DNA of 64,000 nt. Origin: Paeniglutamicibacter quisquiliarum. Lineage in GTDB: Bacteria; Actinomycetota; Actinomycetes; Actinomycetales; Micrococcaceae. Shown piece after piece: positions 24,433 through 33,212 of this stretch (positions within the stretch are counted from its first letter, which is position 1; each line of letters starts with the position of its first letter). A program made the position numbers and the translations under genes. The notes under the pieces were generated by a model. It had not been told where the DNA came from. It saw only the letters and a list, made by a program, of their open reading frames with translations, and did not search any database. The stretch lies in the NCBI RefSeq assembly GCF_019084045.1, contig NZ_JAHRED010000001.1, positions 620,001 through 684,000 on the forward strand, written 5' to 3'.

Positions 24433-25296
24433 TTAGGCGGCCAAGAATTTCGCGGCGATGGGAGCGAAATCCTGGTGAAACTGGAAGATGCCGCCGTGCC
24501 CGGAGTTCGGATAAATGATCAGCTCGCTTCCGGCGATGCGACGGTTTAGTTCCTCGGACAGAACCGTGGGGACCATCCGGTCGTTGTCGCCGTTGGCGAT
24601 CAGCGTGGGCCGGGTGATCACCGAGAGATCCGATGGCTCTGAACGCCCGTACTTTTGGATGGCCTTCAACTGGGTTTGGAGTGCCTTGGTGGAGATGGCG
24701 GCATCGCGGTTGCCTGTGCGTTCCTTGAGACGACCAATGAACGCCTTCCCTGCCCGTTTCCCTGCAGCGTCGCGGTTGAAGAAAAGGAACTCCTTCGGGT
24801 CCGAACGCGCGAGTGCAGCGCGCAGGATGTCGCGGTAGGTCACCCCCGCGACCTTGTCGATGTCCTTGCCGCCGCGTGGTCCGGTGCCGGTCAGCACCAG
24901 CCTGCGCACCAGATCGGGGTGCTTGACGATCAGGTCCTGGGCGATGAATCCACCCATCGAGAAGGAAAAGACATCGATCGTCTCGAACCCGAGGGCGGTG
25001 ATGAATTCATAGGCGTCGTCGGCGGCTTCCTCGAGTGTTTTGCGCACTCGCCCGGAGGACGCGCCGACGCCGAGCTGGTCGAAAGTGATTACATGCCGAC
25101 TCCGAGCAATGGGATCAACGATGCGTGGATCCCAGTTATCCAAGTTGGCGGCCAAATGCACGAAGAAGACGACCGGGATCCCGCCCTTGGGGCCCAGCTC
25201 CCGGTAGGCGAATGTTTCCCGGCCAACGGTGATGCTCTTGGTCGGCGCCATGGCATAGGACTCGATGACCGGTTCCACCTCGTTGCTGGTGGTCAT
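24433..25296 (-). CDS. alpha/beta hydrolase
   Basis: 287 residues from ATG 25296, preceded by AAGGAGAACC; the open frame extends upstream but lacks homologous character. The nucleophile elbow is SFSMGG near residue 116, the acid is probably in NGDNDRMVP, and the His is in NSGHGG. HLAANLDNWDPR takes the place of the usual HG oxyanion loop. Related enzymes include haloperoxidase-like and carboxylesterase-type hydrolases. It follows the quinone reductase gene by 72 bp in the same direction and is probably co-transcribed. Confidence 0.82.
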   Translation of the reverse strand: MTTSNEVEPVIESYAMAPTKSITVGRETFAYRELGPKGGIPVVFFVHLAANLDNWDPRIVDPIARSRHVITFDQLGVGASSGRVRKTLEEAADDAYEFITALGFETIDVFSFSMGGFIAQDLIVKHPDLVRRLVLTGTGPRGGKDIDKVAGVTYRDILRAALARSDPKEFLFFNRDAAGKRAGKAFIGRLKERTGNRDAAISTKALQTQLKAIQKYGRSEPSDLSVITRPTLIANGDNDRMVPTVLSEELNRRIAGSELIIYPNSGHGGIFQFHQDFAPIAAKFLAA

Positions 25297-25368
25297 GGTG
25301 GTTCTCCTTGTTGAAGATGCTGATGGAGGTGGAGATGGTTGCCGGTACCGGATCCGGGCCGGTGGCAC

Positions 25369-26364
25369 TCAGTCGTTGACGACGACGACTTTTCCGCGCA
25401 TTCCGCCCTTGGACAGCGACTGAACCGCCTGCGGCGTCTGGGTGAAGGGGAAGGTCGCACCCACGATTGGGCGCAGGGCGCCGTCATCGATGAGCGCGGA
25501 AATCTTGCGCAGCTGTTCACCGCTGGGGTGCATGAACAAGAATTCATAGGATACGCCGAGCTTCCTGGCCTGTCGGCGGATCTTGCTGCTCAGTCCCGTG
25601 GTGACCAGTCGCAGCAGGGGGTTTAGTCCCGCCTCCTTCGCAAACGCCGGATCCGGTGGACCGGAAATCCCGATCGCCTTTCCTCCGGGCCTCAGGATCC
25701 GCAGCGACTTTTCCAGGTTCTCGCCACCCAGGGAATCAAGGACCAGATCGTAGCCGGAAAGCTCCTTCTCGAAGTCCTGGCTGCGGTAATCAATCACTTC
25801 GTCGGCACCCAGGGAGCGAACGAAGTCTGCATTGGCGGCCGAGGCCGTGGTGGCAACATGGGCGCCGAGGTGCTTGGCCAGCTGGATCGTCAATGACCCG
25901 ACACCTCCGGCGCCTGCGTGAATCAGCACCTTCTGGCCAGCCTTTAGCTTCCCCTTGACTACCAGGGCCTGCCAGGCGGTCAACGCCACCAGCGGGAGGG
26001 ACGCTGCTTCTGCCACGGTAATGGAGGTGGGTCGCAACGCCAGATCCGCCTCGGCGACTGCCACCCGTTCGGCGAACGTCCCCACCTGGTCCTTGGCCAC
26101 CCGGGCGTAGACTTCGTCGCCAATCTTGAATCCGGTGACATTCGCGCCGATGCCGATGACGCTACCCGCCATGTCGTGCCCGATCCCATGAGGCAACGAG
26201 TAGGGCAGGATCGCCTTGAACTCGCCCTCTATGATCTTCGCATCGAGCTGGTTCACGCCGGCGGCGGCTACCCGCACCAGAACATCGTGGTCACCCACGG
26301 CGGGTTCTGGGACATCTACTTGCTGGAGAGGTTGCTTGTACTGGCTGAACACGAACGCTTTCAT
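25369..26364 (-). CDS. zinc-independent quinone oxidoreductase / MDR family
   Basis: 331 residues from ATG 26364 with an AGGAG site. The N-terminal GroES-like domain begins MKAFVFSQYKQPLQQVDVPE. The cofactor motif is GAGGVGSLTIQLAKHLGA near residue 150, and YDLVLDSLGGENL follows. No catalytic-zinc ligands are seen, which fits the QOR branch reducing quinones or enones with NADPH. The promoter with the TetR-type site lies about 365 bp upstream, implying a long 5' leader. Confidence 0.86.
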   Translation of the reverse strand: MKAFVFSQYKQPLQQVDVPEPAVGDHDVLVRVAAAGVNQLDAKIIEGEFKAILPYSLPHGIGHDMAGSVIGIGANVTGFKIGDEVYARVAKDQVGTFAERVAVAEADLALRPTSITVAEAASLPLVALTAWQALVVKGKLKAGQKVLIHAGAGGVGSLTIQLAKHLGAHVATTASAANADFVRSLGADEVIDYRSQDFEKELSGYDLVLDSLGGENLEKSLRILRPGGKAIGISGPPDPAFAKEAGLNPLLRLVTTGLSSKIRRQARKLGVSYEFLFMHPSGEQLRKISALIDDGALRPIVGATFPFTQTPQAVQSLSKGGMRGKVVVVND

Positions 26365-26799
26365 GGCGCATGGGCTCCTGTCTGGGTTGGGTCTTTGGAT
26401 GGTGTTGATGTTGTTCGGCGTTCGGGGAACGTGAGGACCTCGTGGGTGAGGATCATGTGCTTTTGAACCACGGCGCCGTGCCCGGAGCCGAGAAGCATTC
26501 GCACCGAGCAAGTTCGCAAATGTCTTGCCGCTGCGTCGATAACGGAGGTAGGGGCCCTAACGTCATTCTCTCCAGGAGCGATCCTTGGCTCATCTGGGAG
26601 GCGACGGCCAGCGGGCCTTGCCGTCGAGCCTCGGGCAGTTGTGCGGGGGAGTGCCCCGGGGATTGCCGTTGATCGAGCTGGCCGCCATGTTTCCTCACAC
26701 CTTGTGTTACCCGAAATCGGACAATACGATCATACTCAATTATGAGTGCACTCATTTATTAAGTCAAGAGCGAGAAACTGTCGGGCCCGGGCCGCGGTT
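26365..26799. other. 435-bp intergenic leader with TetR-type operator at its far end
   Basis: This interval upstream of the quinone reductase gene has no convincing coding frame. The only recognisable element is the operator/promoter at 26725-26755. If transcription starts there, the mRNA carries roughly 360 nt of untranslated leader. No riboswitch fold was recognised. Confidence 0.5.
26725..26755 (-). promoter_or_regulatory. shared TetR-type operator/promoter, quinone reductase side
   Basis: ATGAGTGCACTCAT (26742-26755) is a perfect 14-bp palindrome. It overlaps ACTCA-ATTA-TGAGT (26734-26747), and TATGAT on the minus strand (26735-26730) is a good -10. The same string of elements occurs in front of the old yellow enzyme gene at 23083-23112. 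Confidence 0.6.
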
Positions 26800-27474
26800 C
26801 TAGGTGATCTCCGCCTGGTCCATGAGCCCGGCGATGATGGCCCTGAGTCCGGTCATGAAGGCGGTGTCGGCGCTGTTTCGGCCCGTCGCCCGTTGCGCCT
26901 CCAGGGCGCTTTCGAAGCTTGGCATTTTTCCGGCATTTTCGCCCGCATCGAAGATGTCCAGGGGCGCGGTGGCGTCGAGTGCCGATCCGAAAATAAACGA
27001 TTCGAGCGCCACGATGGCCGGGACGATCTCGGCCTGCTTCCAGCCGGCGCGGGTGAATCCCGCGGCGACCTTTTCATACATTTCCTGCGTACGCGGGGAG
27101 CCGGAGACCGGCAGGACCGCGATCAGTGGAATCAGCGGCGCGTGTCCGGCGAAGATGTCCCGGTAGGTCACCGCCCATTCCGCCAGGGCCTCGTCCAATG
27201 GCAGTGTTTCAAAGACCGAGGAATCGACCCCGTCCATCACGATTTCCTGGATCCACTGCATGAGTTCCTGCTTGGATTCCACGTGGTTGTACAAGGCTGA
27301 CGGGGAGACGCCCAGCGACTTTGCCACCGAGGACATGGTCAGGGTGGAATAGCCCCCCGCCACAACGAGCTTCAGGGCGGCCCGGGCAATGAGGTCCCGG
27401 TCGAGCACCACCGACCGCGGACGGCCGGCGCGGCGACGGGGCGCCCCGGCCTGTGCTGCTGCTTCCTGGTTCAA
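26800..27474 (-). CDS. TetR-family regulator of the amine oxidase unit
   Basis: 224 residues. A basic N-terminal tail (RRRAGRPR) precedes the HTH: IARAALKLVVAGGYSTLTM, then SVAKSLGVSPSALYNHVESK. The C-terminal half resembles the tetracycline-repressor-type ligand domain. It is transcribed divergently from the amine oxidase gene, with the 21-bp palindrome 27541-27561 between them, so it probably represses that unit and responds to an amine or its breakdown product. Confidence 0.87.
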   Translation of the reverse strand: MNQEAAAQAGAPRRRAGRPRSVVLDRDLIARAALKLVVAGGYSTLTMSSVAKSLGVSPSALYNHVESKQELMQWIQEIVMDGVDSSVFETLPLDEALAEWAVTYRDIFAGHAPLIPLIAVLPVSGSPRTQEMYEKVAAGFTRAGWKQAEIVPAIVALESFIFGSALDATAPLDIFDAGENAGKMPSFESALEAQRATGRNSADTAFMTGLRAIIAGLMDQAEIT

Positions 27475-27540
27475 AGTCCGCTCCTGACGTGGCCTACTTC
27501 ACAATACTGCACTTTATGGCCTACCATGGAACCAGTCTAG

Positions 27541-27561
27541 TAAATGAATGCCATTCATTTA
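27541..27561. promoter_or_regulatory. 21-bp perfect palindrome, operator of the amine oxidase unit
   Basis: TAAATGAATG-C-CATTCATTTA lies 23 bp before the amine oxidase start. Its size and symmetry are those of a TetR dimer site. Confidence 0.7.
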
Positions 27562-27583
27562 AAAACCGAAAGAAGTGGAAACC

Positions 27584-29008
27584 ATGACAACCCTGGATCG
27601 CGACGTCGTCATCATCGGAGCGGGTCCCTCAGGCCTGACCGCAGCCTACGAACTGCGTAAGGCCGGCAAGACCGTCGCAGTGCTTGAGGCACGCGACCGC
27701 GTCGGCGGCCGCACCTGGAGCCAGAACATGGACGGTGCCACCATCGAGATCGGCGGCCAGTGGATCTCCCCGGACCAGACCGGCCTGTACTCGCTGATCG
27801 AGGAACTGGGCATCGAGACCTTCGAACGCCACAAGGAAGGCGCCTCCGTCTACCTGGCCGAAGACGGCACCCGCACCGTCTATTCCGGGGAAGACTTTCC
27901 GGTGGCCGAGTCCACCGTGGCCGAGATGAACAGGCTCATTGCCGAAATGGATCGCCTCACCACCGAGGTCGACCCGGACGCCCCGTGGGAACACCCGCAG
28001 GCCGAAGAACTCGACAAGATCTCCTTCCACCACTGGCTGCGCAACATTTCCGGCGACGAGGTTGCCTGCAACAACGTCGGGCTGTTCATCGCCGGCGGCA
28101 TGCTCACCAAGCCCGCCCACACATTCTCCGCGCTGCAGGCGTTGCTGATGTCCGCCTCCGCCGGATCCTTCTCCAACCTCGTCGACGAGGACTTCATCCT
28201 CGACCGCCGCATCGTCGGCACCATGCAGGGCGTCTCGATCGCCGTGGCCGAACGGCTGGGCGAAGACGTCTTCCTGAACAACCCGGTGCTCAAGCTCGAC
28301 TGGTCCGATTCGGGCGTGACCGCCCACGGCGCGGACGTGAGCGTCAACGCCAAGAAGGTCATCGTTGCCGTTCCGCCGAACCTGTACTCGCGCATTTCCT
28401 ACAACCCGCCGCTGCCGCGCCGCCAGCACGTGACCCACCAGCACCAGTCCATGGGCCTGGTCATCAAGGTCCATGCCGTATATGAGACTCCGTTTTGGCG
28501 CGAGGAGGGGCTCTCGGGCACCTGCTTCGGTCCGTCCTCGATCGTGCAGGAGGTCTACGACAACACCTACCACGGGGAATCCACCGGCACCCTGGTCGGG
28601 TTCATCTCCGACACCCAGGCCGACGCCATGTTTGCCCTGGACGAGGCCGCGCGCAGGGAAGCCATTCTCCAGGGCATCGCCGGGTTCCTGGGGGACAAGG
28701 CGCTGGATCCGGAAGTGTTCTACCTTTCCGACTTCGCTGCCGAGGAATGGACCCGCGGGGCGTACGCCACCAGCTACGACCTGGGCGGCCTGTTCCGCTT
28801 CGGACCGGACCAGAACAAGAACGTCGGCCCGATCTACTTCTCCTCCTCGGATTTGGCCGGCGAGGGGTACCAGCACGTCGACGGCGCGGTGCGCATGGGG
28901 CGGCGAACTGCCGCGCGCATCGTCGCCGCGGTGGACGGCACGGAGTGCGACAAGGACTACGACGGTGTCGTCTCCAAGTTCGGCACCCTCGCGGCATTGG
29001 ACGCCTAA
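27584..29008 (+). CDS. flavin monoamine oxidase
   Basis: 474 residues from ATG 27584 (an in-frame GTG lies at 27575; the AGAAGTGG site fits the ATG). The FAD-binding motif VVIIGAGPSGLTAAYEL is followed by EARDRVGGRTWS. IEIGGQWISPDQ and the C-terminal flavin contact EGYQHVDGAVRMGRR are intact. These enzymes oxidise amines such as putrescine to aldehydes with release of ammonia and hydrogen peroxide. With the downstream universal stress protein and APC permease it forms an uptake-and-oxidation unit for a polyamine or aromatic amine; putrescine is the likeliest guess. Confidence 0.88.
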   Translation: MTTLDRDVVIIGAGPSGLTAAYELRKAGKTVAVLEARDRVGGRTWSQNMDGATIEIGGQWISPDQTGLYSLIEELGIETFERHKEGASVYLAEDGTRTVYSGEDFPVAESTVAEMNRLIAEMDRLTTEVDPDAPWEHPQAEELDKISFHHWLRNISGDEVACNNVGLFIAGGMLTKPAHTFSALQALLMSASAGSFSNLVDEDFILDRRIVGTMQGVSIAVAERLGEDVFLNNPVLKLDWSDSGVTAHGADVSVNAKKVIVAVPPNLYSRISYNPPLPRRQHVTHQHQSMGLVIKVHAVYETPFWREEGLSGTCFGPSSIVQEVYDNTYHGESTGTLVGFISDTQADAMFALDEAARREAILQGIAGFLGDKALDPEVFYLSDFAAEEWTRGAYATSYDLGGLFRFGPDQNKNVGPIYFSSSDLAGEGYQHVDGAVRMGRRTAARIVAAVDGTECDKDYDGVVSKFGTLAALDA

Positions 29009-29013
29009 GCACC

Positions 29014-29892
29014 ATGCGCCTCCTTGTTGGATACACCGCGGATGCCCGAGGCGCCGAGGCGATTGCCCTGGCCGCCGCGCTGGGCGGCCCCGCTGCCCAC
29101 CTTGACCTTGCCATCGTCCTGCCCGAAAGCACGCCGTTCTCCGCGGTGTACCCGGGCGGCGACCACGGGTATTGCTCCATCCTGGCCGAGAAGGTCGACC
29201 TGTGGGCGAAGGAAGCGCTCGCCCTGGTCCCTCCGGGCATCAGCGCCCGCGTGATTGCCCGGGCGGTAGGCTCCCCAGCCCAGGGCCTGATTTCCATGGC
29301 CACGGAGACCGGCGCACGGGCCATCGTGCTGGGCGGCCGCAAGCGCCACATGGCAGGGTTCTTTGCCCCGGGATCGGTGGCCAGCGCGCTGCTGCACGCC
29401 TCGCCGATCCCCGTGGCCATGGGTTCCCCCGAGGCCGTTGACTCGTTGGAGAGGGCCAACGGCCAGCTGCGCCGGGTCACCGCCCTGGTGGGCACCCGCC
29501 CCGGGGCCAAGGGGGTGGTGCAGGCGGCCGCTGCCGCCGCGCACCACCAGGACCTGCAGCTTCGGGTCGTGTCCCTTGTGGCCCAGGACGACAATAACGA
29601 ACGCGGCGCGGACCTGGACGAGTCCATCTCCCGGGCCCGGGCAAGCGTCGCCGAGGTCGTGGCGGAACTGGGCGTCGCAGCCGAGATCTCCATTGCCTCC
29701 GGCACCGGCATCGACGATGCCATTGCCGAATTGGGATGGGAAGACGGGGAAATTGCCGTCGTCGGTTCGAGCCGGCTGGCGCGCAAGCGCCGGCTCTTCC
29801 TGGGCTCCACTGCCCAACGCATGTTGCGGACCCTGCCGGTTCCGCTGGTGGTGGTTCCCAAGAACTACAAAACGGGGCCGGCACGGTCCTAG
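29014..29892 (+). CDS. tandem universal stress protein
   Basis: 292 residues containing two UspA folds. Each half ends with the nucleotide-loop type pattern: VLGGRKRHMAGFFAPGSVA near residue 110 and VVGSSRLARKRRLFLGSTA near residue 250. It starts 5 bp after the amine oxidase stop, so the two are co-translated. Usp proteins in such operons may buffer stress from peroxide formed by the oxidase; this is inference. Confidence 0.85.
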   Translation: MRLLVGYTADARGAEAIALAAALGGPAAHLDLAIVLPESTPFSAVYPGGDHGYCSILAEKVDLWAKEALALVPPGISARVIARAVGSPAQGLISMATETGARAIVLGGRKRHMAGFFAPGSVASALLHASPIPVAMGSPEAVDSLERANGQLRRVTALVGTRPGAKGVVQAAAAAAHHQDLQLRVVSLVAQDDNNERGADLDESISRARASVAEVVAELGVAAEISIASGTGIDDAIAELGWEDGEIAVVGSSRLARKRRLFLGSTAQRMLRTLPVPLVVVPKNYKTGPARS

Positions 29893-29910
29893 CACCAATC
29901 ACCGCATGAT

Positions 29911-29948
29911 GGTGCGGCGCGTTCCCCTTCGGGGTCGTTTGCCGCACC
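29911..29948 (+). terminator. hairpin between usp and permease genes
   Basis: GGTGCGGC (29911-29918) and GCCGCACC (29941-29948) enclose an inner CCCC-TTC-GGGG stem. It lies inside a probable operon and may lower expression of the permease relative to the oxidase. Confidence 0.45.
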
Positions 29949-29970
29949 GCCTGGATGAAGGAAACCAATC

Positions 29971-31497
29971 ATGAGTCGTGAAACAACGACCGAAACCCGC
30001 CCCGCGCAGGATGCCGCATCGGGCCTGGGCGCCAAGGGACTGTCAAAGGGCACCGTCGGGGTGCTCGGCGCCGTCGTCATCGGGATTTCGTCCATTGCCC
30101 CCGCCTACACGTTGACCGCGGCGCTGGGGCCAACGGTCGCAGAGGTGGGCACCCAGCTCCCGGCGATCTTCATCGCCGGGTTCCTGCCCATGCTCCTGGT
30201 GGCCCTGGGGTACCGCGAGCTCAACAGCGCCATGCCCGACTCCGGCACCTCGTTCACCTGGGCGACCCGCGCGTTCGGGCCCTGGATCGGCTGGATGGGT
30301 GGCTGGGGCCTGGTCGCCGCCACCATCATCGTGCTCTCCAACCTGGCGGCGGTCGCGGTCGACTTCTTCTACATTCTGCTCGCCCAGCTCACCGGCAACG
30401 ACGCCATCGCCGAGCTGACGACGAACCTATGGGTCAACATCCCCACGACCCTGGTGTTCATCGCCGCCGCGTGCTGGATTTCCTATCGCGGCATGCAGAC
30501 CACCAAGGCCTTCCAGTACTGGCTCGTCGCCTTCCAGCTCATCGTGTTGGCCTGGTTCGCAATCGCGGCCTTCGGCCACGTGAAAAACGGCACGGCCTTC
30601 GACCCGACACCCATCTCGCTGGACTGGTTCAACCCCCTCGCGGTGGAATCCTTCGGCGCCTTCGCCGCCGGCATCTCCCTGTCGATCTTCATCTTCTGGG
30701 GCTGGGACGTCACCCTGACCATGAACGAGGAGACCAAGAATCCGGCCAAGGTGCCGGGCCGCGCCGCGACGATCACGGTGCTTGTCATCATGGGCATCTA
30801 CATGGTCATTTCCCTTGCGGTGATCGCCTATGCGGGGGTCGGCGAGACCGGGCTCGGCGCCGGCAACCCGGAGAACCAGGAATCGATCTTCGCCGTCCTG
30901 GCCGGACCCGTCATGGGCCCGTTTGCGATCCTGATGTCCCTGGCCATCCTTTCCTCCTCGGCCGCCTCGCTGCAATCGACCCTGGTGTCCCCGGCCCGCA
31001 CCTTGCTGGCCATGGGCTACTACAAGGCACTGCCGGAGACCTTCGGCAGGATCTCCCCGCGCTTTATGTCCCCGTCGGTGGCGACGATCACCGCCGGCGC
31101 GGCCGCCGCGGGCTTCTACGTCATCACCCGACTGCTCAGCGAAAACGCGTTGTGGGACACCATCACCGCCCTGGGCCTGATGATCTGCTTCTACTACGGC
31201 GTCACGGCGCTTGCCTGCGTCTGGTACTTCCGCCGCGAGGCCTTCGACTCGGTGCGCAACTTCTTCTTCAGGTTCCTGGCCCCCCTGCTGGGCGGGCTGA
31301 TCCTGTTGGTGATGTTCGTGAGCACCGCGCGCGACTCGATGGACCCGGACTACGGTTCGGGCTCCAACATCGGCGGCTTGGGCATGGTGTTCATCCTGGG
31401 GGTGGGCGTGCTGCTGCTGGGCGTGGCAATCATGTTCTGGATGCGCGTGCGCAGCCCCGGATTCTTCAGGGGGGAAACGCTCAAGCGCCTGAGGTGA
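29971..31497 (+). CDS. APC-family amino acid/polyamine permease
   Basis: 508 residues with about 12 membrane segments. The TM1 sequence GAVVIGISSIAPAYTLTAALGP contains the unwound glycine-rich stretch of APC transporters. PDSGTSFTWATRAFGPWIGWMGG is the conserved TM2-3 region. It is the third gene of the amine oxidase unit, so it probably imports the amine that is oxidised. A strong terminator follows. Confidence 0.87.
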   Translation: MSRETTTETRPAQDAASGLGAKGLSKGTVGVLGAVVIGISSIAPAYTLTAALGPTVAEVGTQLPAIFIAGFLPMLLVALGYRELNSAMPDSGTSFTWATRAFGPWIGWMGGWGLVAATIIVLSNLAAVAVDFFYILLAQLTGNDAIAELTTNLWVNIPTTLVFIAAACWISYRGMQTTKAFQYWLVAFQLIVLAWFAIAAFGHVKNGTAFDPTPISLDWFNPLAVESFGAFAAGISLSIFIFWGWDVTLTMNEETKNPAKVPGRAATITVLVIMGIYMVISLAVIAYAGVGETGLGAGNPENQESIFAVLAGPVMGPFAILMSLAILSSSAASLQSTLVSPARTLLAMGYYKALPETFGRISPRFMSPSVATITAGAAAAGFYVITRLLSENALWDTITALGLMICFYYGVTALACVWYFRREAFDSVRNFFFRFLAPLLGGLILLVMFVSTARDSMDPDYGSGSNIGGLGMVFILGVGVLLLGVAIMFWMRVRSPGFFRGETLKRLR

Positions 31498-31523
31498 CCC
31501 GTGACCCCCGGGACCAGGCAAGA

Positions 31524-31575
31524 CGGCTGCCCGCCGGATCGCGACTTCACGTCGCGGGCGGGCAGCCGCCTTCAT
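31524..31575 (+). terminator. intrinsic terminator after the permease gene
   Basis: The perfect 12-bp stem CGGCTGCCCGCC / GGCGGGCAGCCG encloses a second stem, GCGAC / GTCGC. Confidence 0.75.
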
Positions 31576-31683
31576 TAAGCCCCCAAGGAATCCCCTCACC
31601 CGCCCCCCCAACGGCATGGGAGAATTGGGGGTGGCGGCAGGGAAGTCTCCCGCCCCGAACCCATTCTTTGATGAAAGAGAGTC

Positions 31684-32214
31684 ATGAGCGAGGAACTTGT
31701 GGTGCTGTTGGCGGCCGACGGCACCCGCATCGGCACCGAGCCCAAGGCGAGCGTGCACACCGCGAACACCCCGTTGCACCTGGCGTTTTCCTGCTACCTC
31801 TATGACCCGGAGGGCAGGATCCTGATGACCCGGCGCGCCCTGGGCAAGAAGACCTGGCCGGGTGTGTGGACCAATTCGTTTTGCGGGCACCCCGGTGCGG
31901 ACGAATCCTTCGAGGATGCAATGGTCCGCCGTGCCGGTCAGGAACTGGGCACCGCCATCGGCGGGATCCGACCGCTGCTCCCTGACTTTGCCTACCGGGC
32001 AGTTGACGCCTCGGGCATTGTGGAAAACGAGGTCTGCCCCGTTTTCGCGGCCCGGATAGTCGGGGACCTCGAGCCCAATCCGGAGGAGGTTGCCGAATAC
32101 GCGTGGGTTGCCCCCGCTGACCTGTTGGCGGCAGCCAGGGCAACGCCCTTCGCATTCTCCCCGTGGCTGCTCGAACAAATCGCCCAGGGCTCGCTGGATG
32201 TACCCCTGCCATAG
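31684..32214 (+). CDS. idi: isopentenyl-diphosphate isomerase, type I
   Basis: 176 residues, usual for bacterial type I Idi. The catalytic Cys is in TNSFCGHP and the catalytic Glu in ENEVCPVF. Nudix-like hydrolase fold residues (RRAGQELG) are present. It interconverts isopentenyl and dimethylallyl diphosphate for isoprenoid synthesis, in the cytoplasm. It is a single-gene unit with its own terminator. Confidence 0.95.
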   Translation: MSEELVVLLAADGTRIGTEPKASVHTANTPLHLAFSCYLYDPEGRILMTRRALGKKTWPGVWTNSFCGHPGADESFEDAMVRRAGQELGTAIGGIRPLLPDFAYRAVDASGIVENEVCPVFAARIVGDLEPNPEEVAEYAWVAPADLLAAARATPFAFSPWLLEQIAQGSLDVPLP

Positions 32215-32226
32215 GACGGGTTGCGG

Positions 32227-32269
32227 GCCGAAGCCTCCCTGCCCGGTTCACGGGCAGGGAGGCTTCGGC
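32227..32269 (+). terminator. intrinsic terminator after idi
   Basis: A perfect 19-bp stem (32227-32245 with 32251-32269) with the loop GTTCA lies 12 bp after the stop codon. Confidence 0.8.
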
Positions 32270-32345
32270 ATTCCCGGAGCCCTTGGGGTCGGCACAGCCT
32301 TGCACGATGGCAGAAGCGGGATCCCACACGGGTGTTTCATGGGCA

Positions 32346-32373
32346 AAATTTAGTAGGAAGACCTAGTAAATTT
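32346..32373 (+). promoter_or_regulatory. 28-bp near-perfect palindrome upstream of etfB
   Basis: AAATTTAGTAGG and CCTAGTAAATTT are inverted copies with one mismatch, separated by AAGA. A further half-site, CTTCCTAGTA, follows at 32379-32388. The element lies 60-90 bp before etfB and is the likely control site of the etf operon. Confidence 0.55.
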
Positions 32374-32433
32374 CGATGCTTCCTAGTAGTCTCGCGAATG
32401 AGTGCAAAGCCCAGCATCACAAGGAGAACTCGG

Positions 32434-33198
32434 ATGAAGATCGTGGTTTTGATCAAGCAGGTTCCGGACACCGCGGAGGAACGCAGGCTGTCTCCCGACA
32501 CCGGGAAGGTCGACCGCGAGGCCGCCGACCCGGTAATTGACGAAATCACCGAACGCGCCCTGGAACTTGCCCTCACGGTCAAGGACAGGGACAAATCCAC
32601 CGAGGTCGTGGTCGCCACCATGGGACCGACAGAGGCCTCCAAGTCCATCCGCAAGGCACTGTCCATGGGCGCCGATTCCGGCATCCACATCCTGGACGAC
32701 TCCCTGGCCGGGGCCGACACGGTCCTCACCGGCGCGGCGCTGGCAGGTGCGCTGCGCGGGACCGGGGCAGACCTGGTCATCGCCGGCAACGAGTCCACCG
32801 ACGGCCGCGCCGGAATGATCCCGGCGATGATCGCCGAACACCTGGACCTGCCGTTGCTCGGTTCACTGGTGTCCGCCGACATCGGAAGCGACGCCGTCAC
32901 CGGGGTGCGGGTCTCCGAGCTCGGCACCCAGGAGGTCGTCGCGTCCTATCCCGCGATCCTCACCGTCACCGAACGCTTCGAGGAGGCGCGCTTCCCCAAC
33001 TTCAAGGGCATCATGGGCGCCAAGCGCAAGCCGGTGGCAACGATCTCCGCCTCCGAGCTCGGCATCGCTGCCGAGGTGCGCAGCACCGTGCTGGACCTTG
33101 CGCAGCGACCCCCGCGCAACGCCGGCCGCAAGATCGTCGATGACGGGAATGCCGCCGCCGAACTCGTCGACTTCCTCGCCGCCCGGCGCCTGATCTAG
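32434..33198 (+). CDS. etfB: electron transfer flavoprotein subunit beta
   Basis: 254 residues from ATG 32434, preceded by AAGGAGAAC. It begins [18 protein letters not shown], with the AMP-binding pattern VAT MGP followed by [27 protein letters not shown] and [20 protein letters not shown] are the expected conserved blocks. The beta subunit binds AMP and holds the alpha subunit's FAD domain. It starts an operon with etfA, a cytochrome b and an acyl-CoA dehydrogenase. Confidence 0.94.
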   Translation: MKIVVLIKQVPDTAEERRLSPDTGKVDREAADPVIDEITERALELALTVKDRDKSTEVVVATMGPTEASKSIRKALSMGADSGIHILDDSLAGADTVLTGAALAGALRGTGADLVIAGNESTDGRAGMIPAMIAEHLDLPLLGSLVSADIGSDAVTGVRVSELGTQEVVASYPAILTVTERFEEARFPNFKGIMGAKRKPVATISASELGIAAEVRSTVLDLAQRPPRNAGRKIVDDGNAAAELVDFLAARRLI

Positions 33199-33212
33199 CA
33201 AAGGTTCCCACC

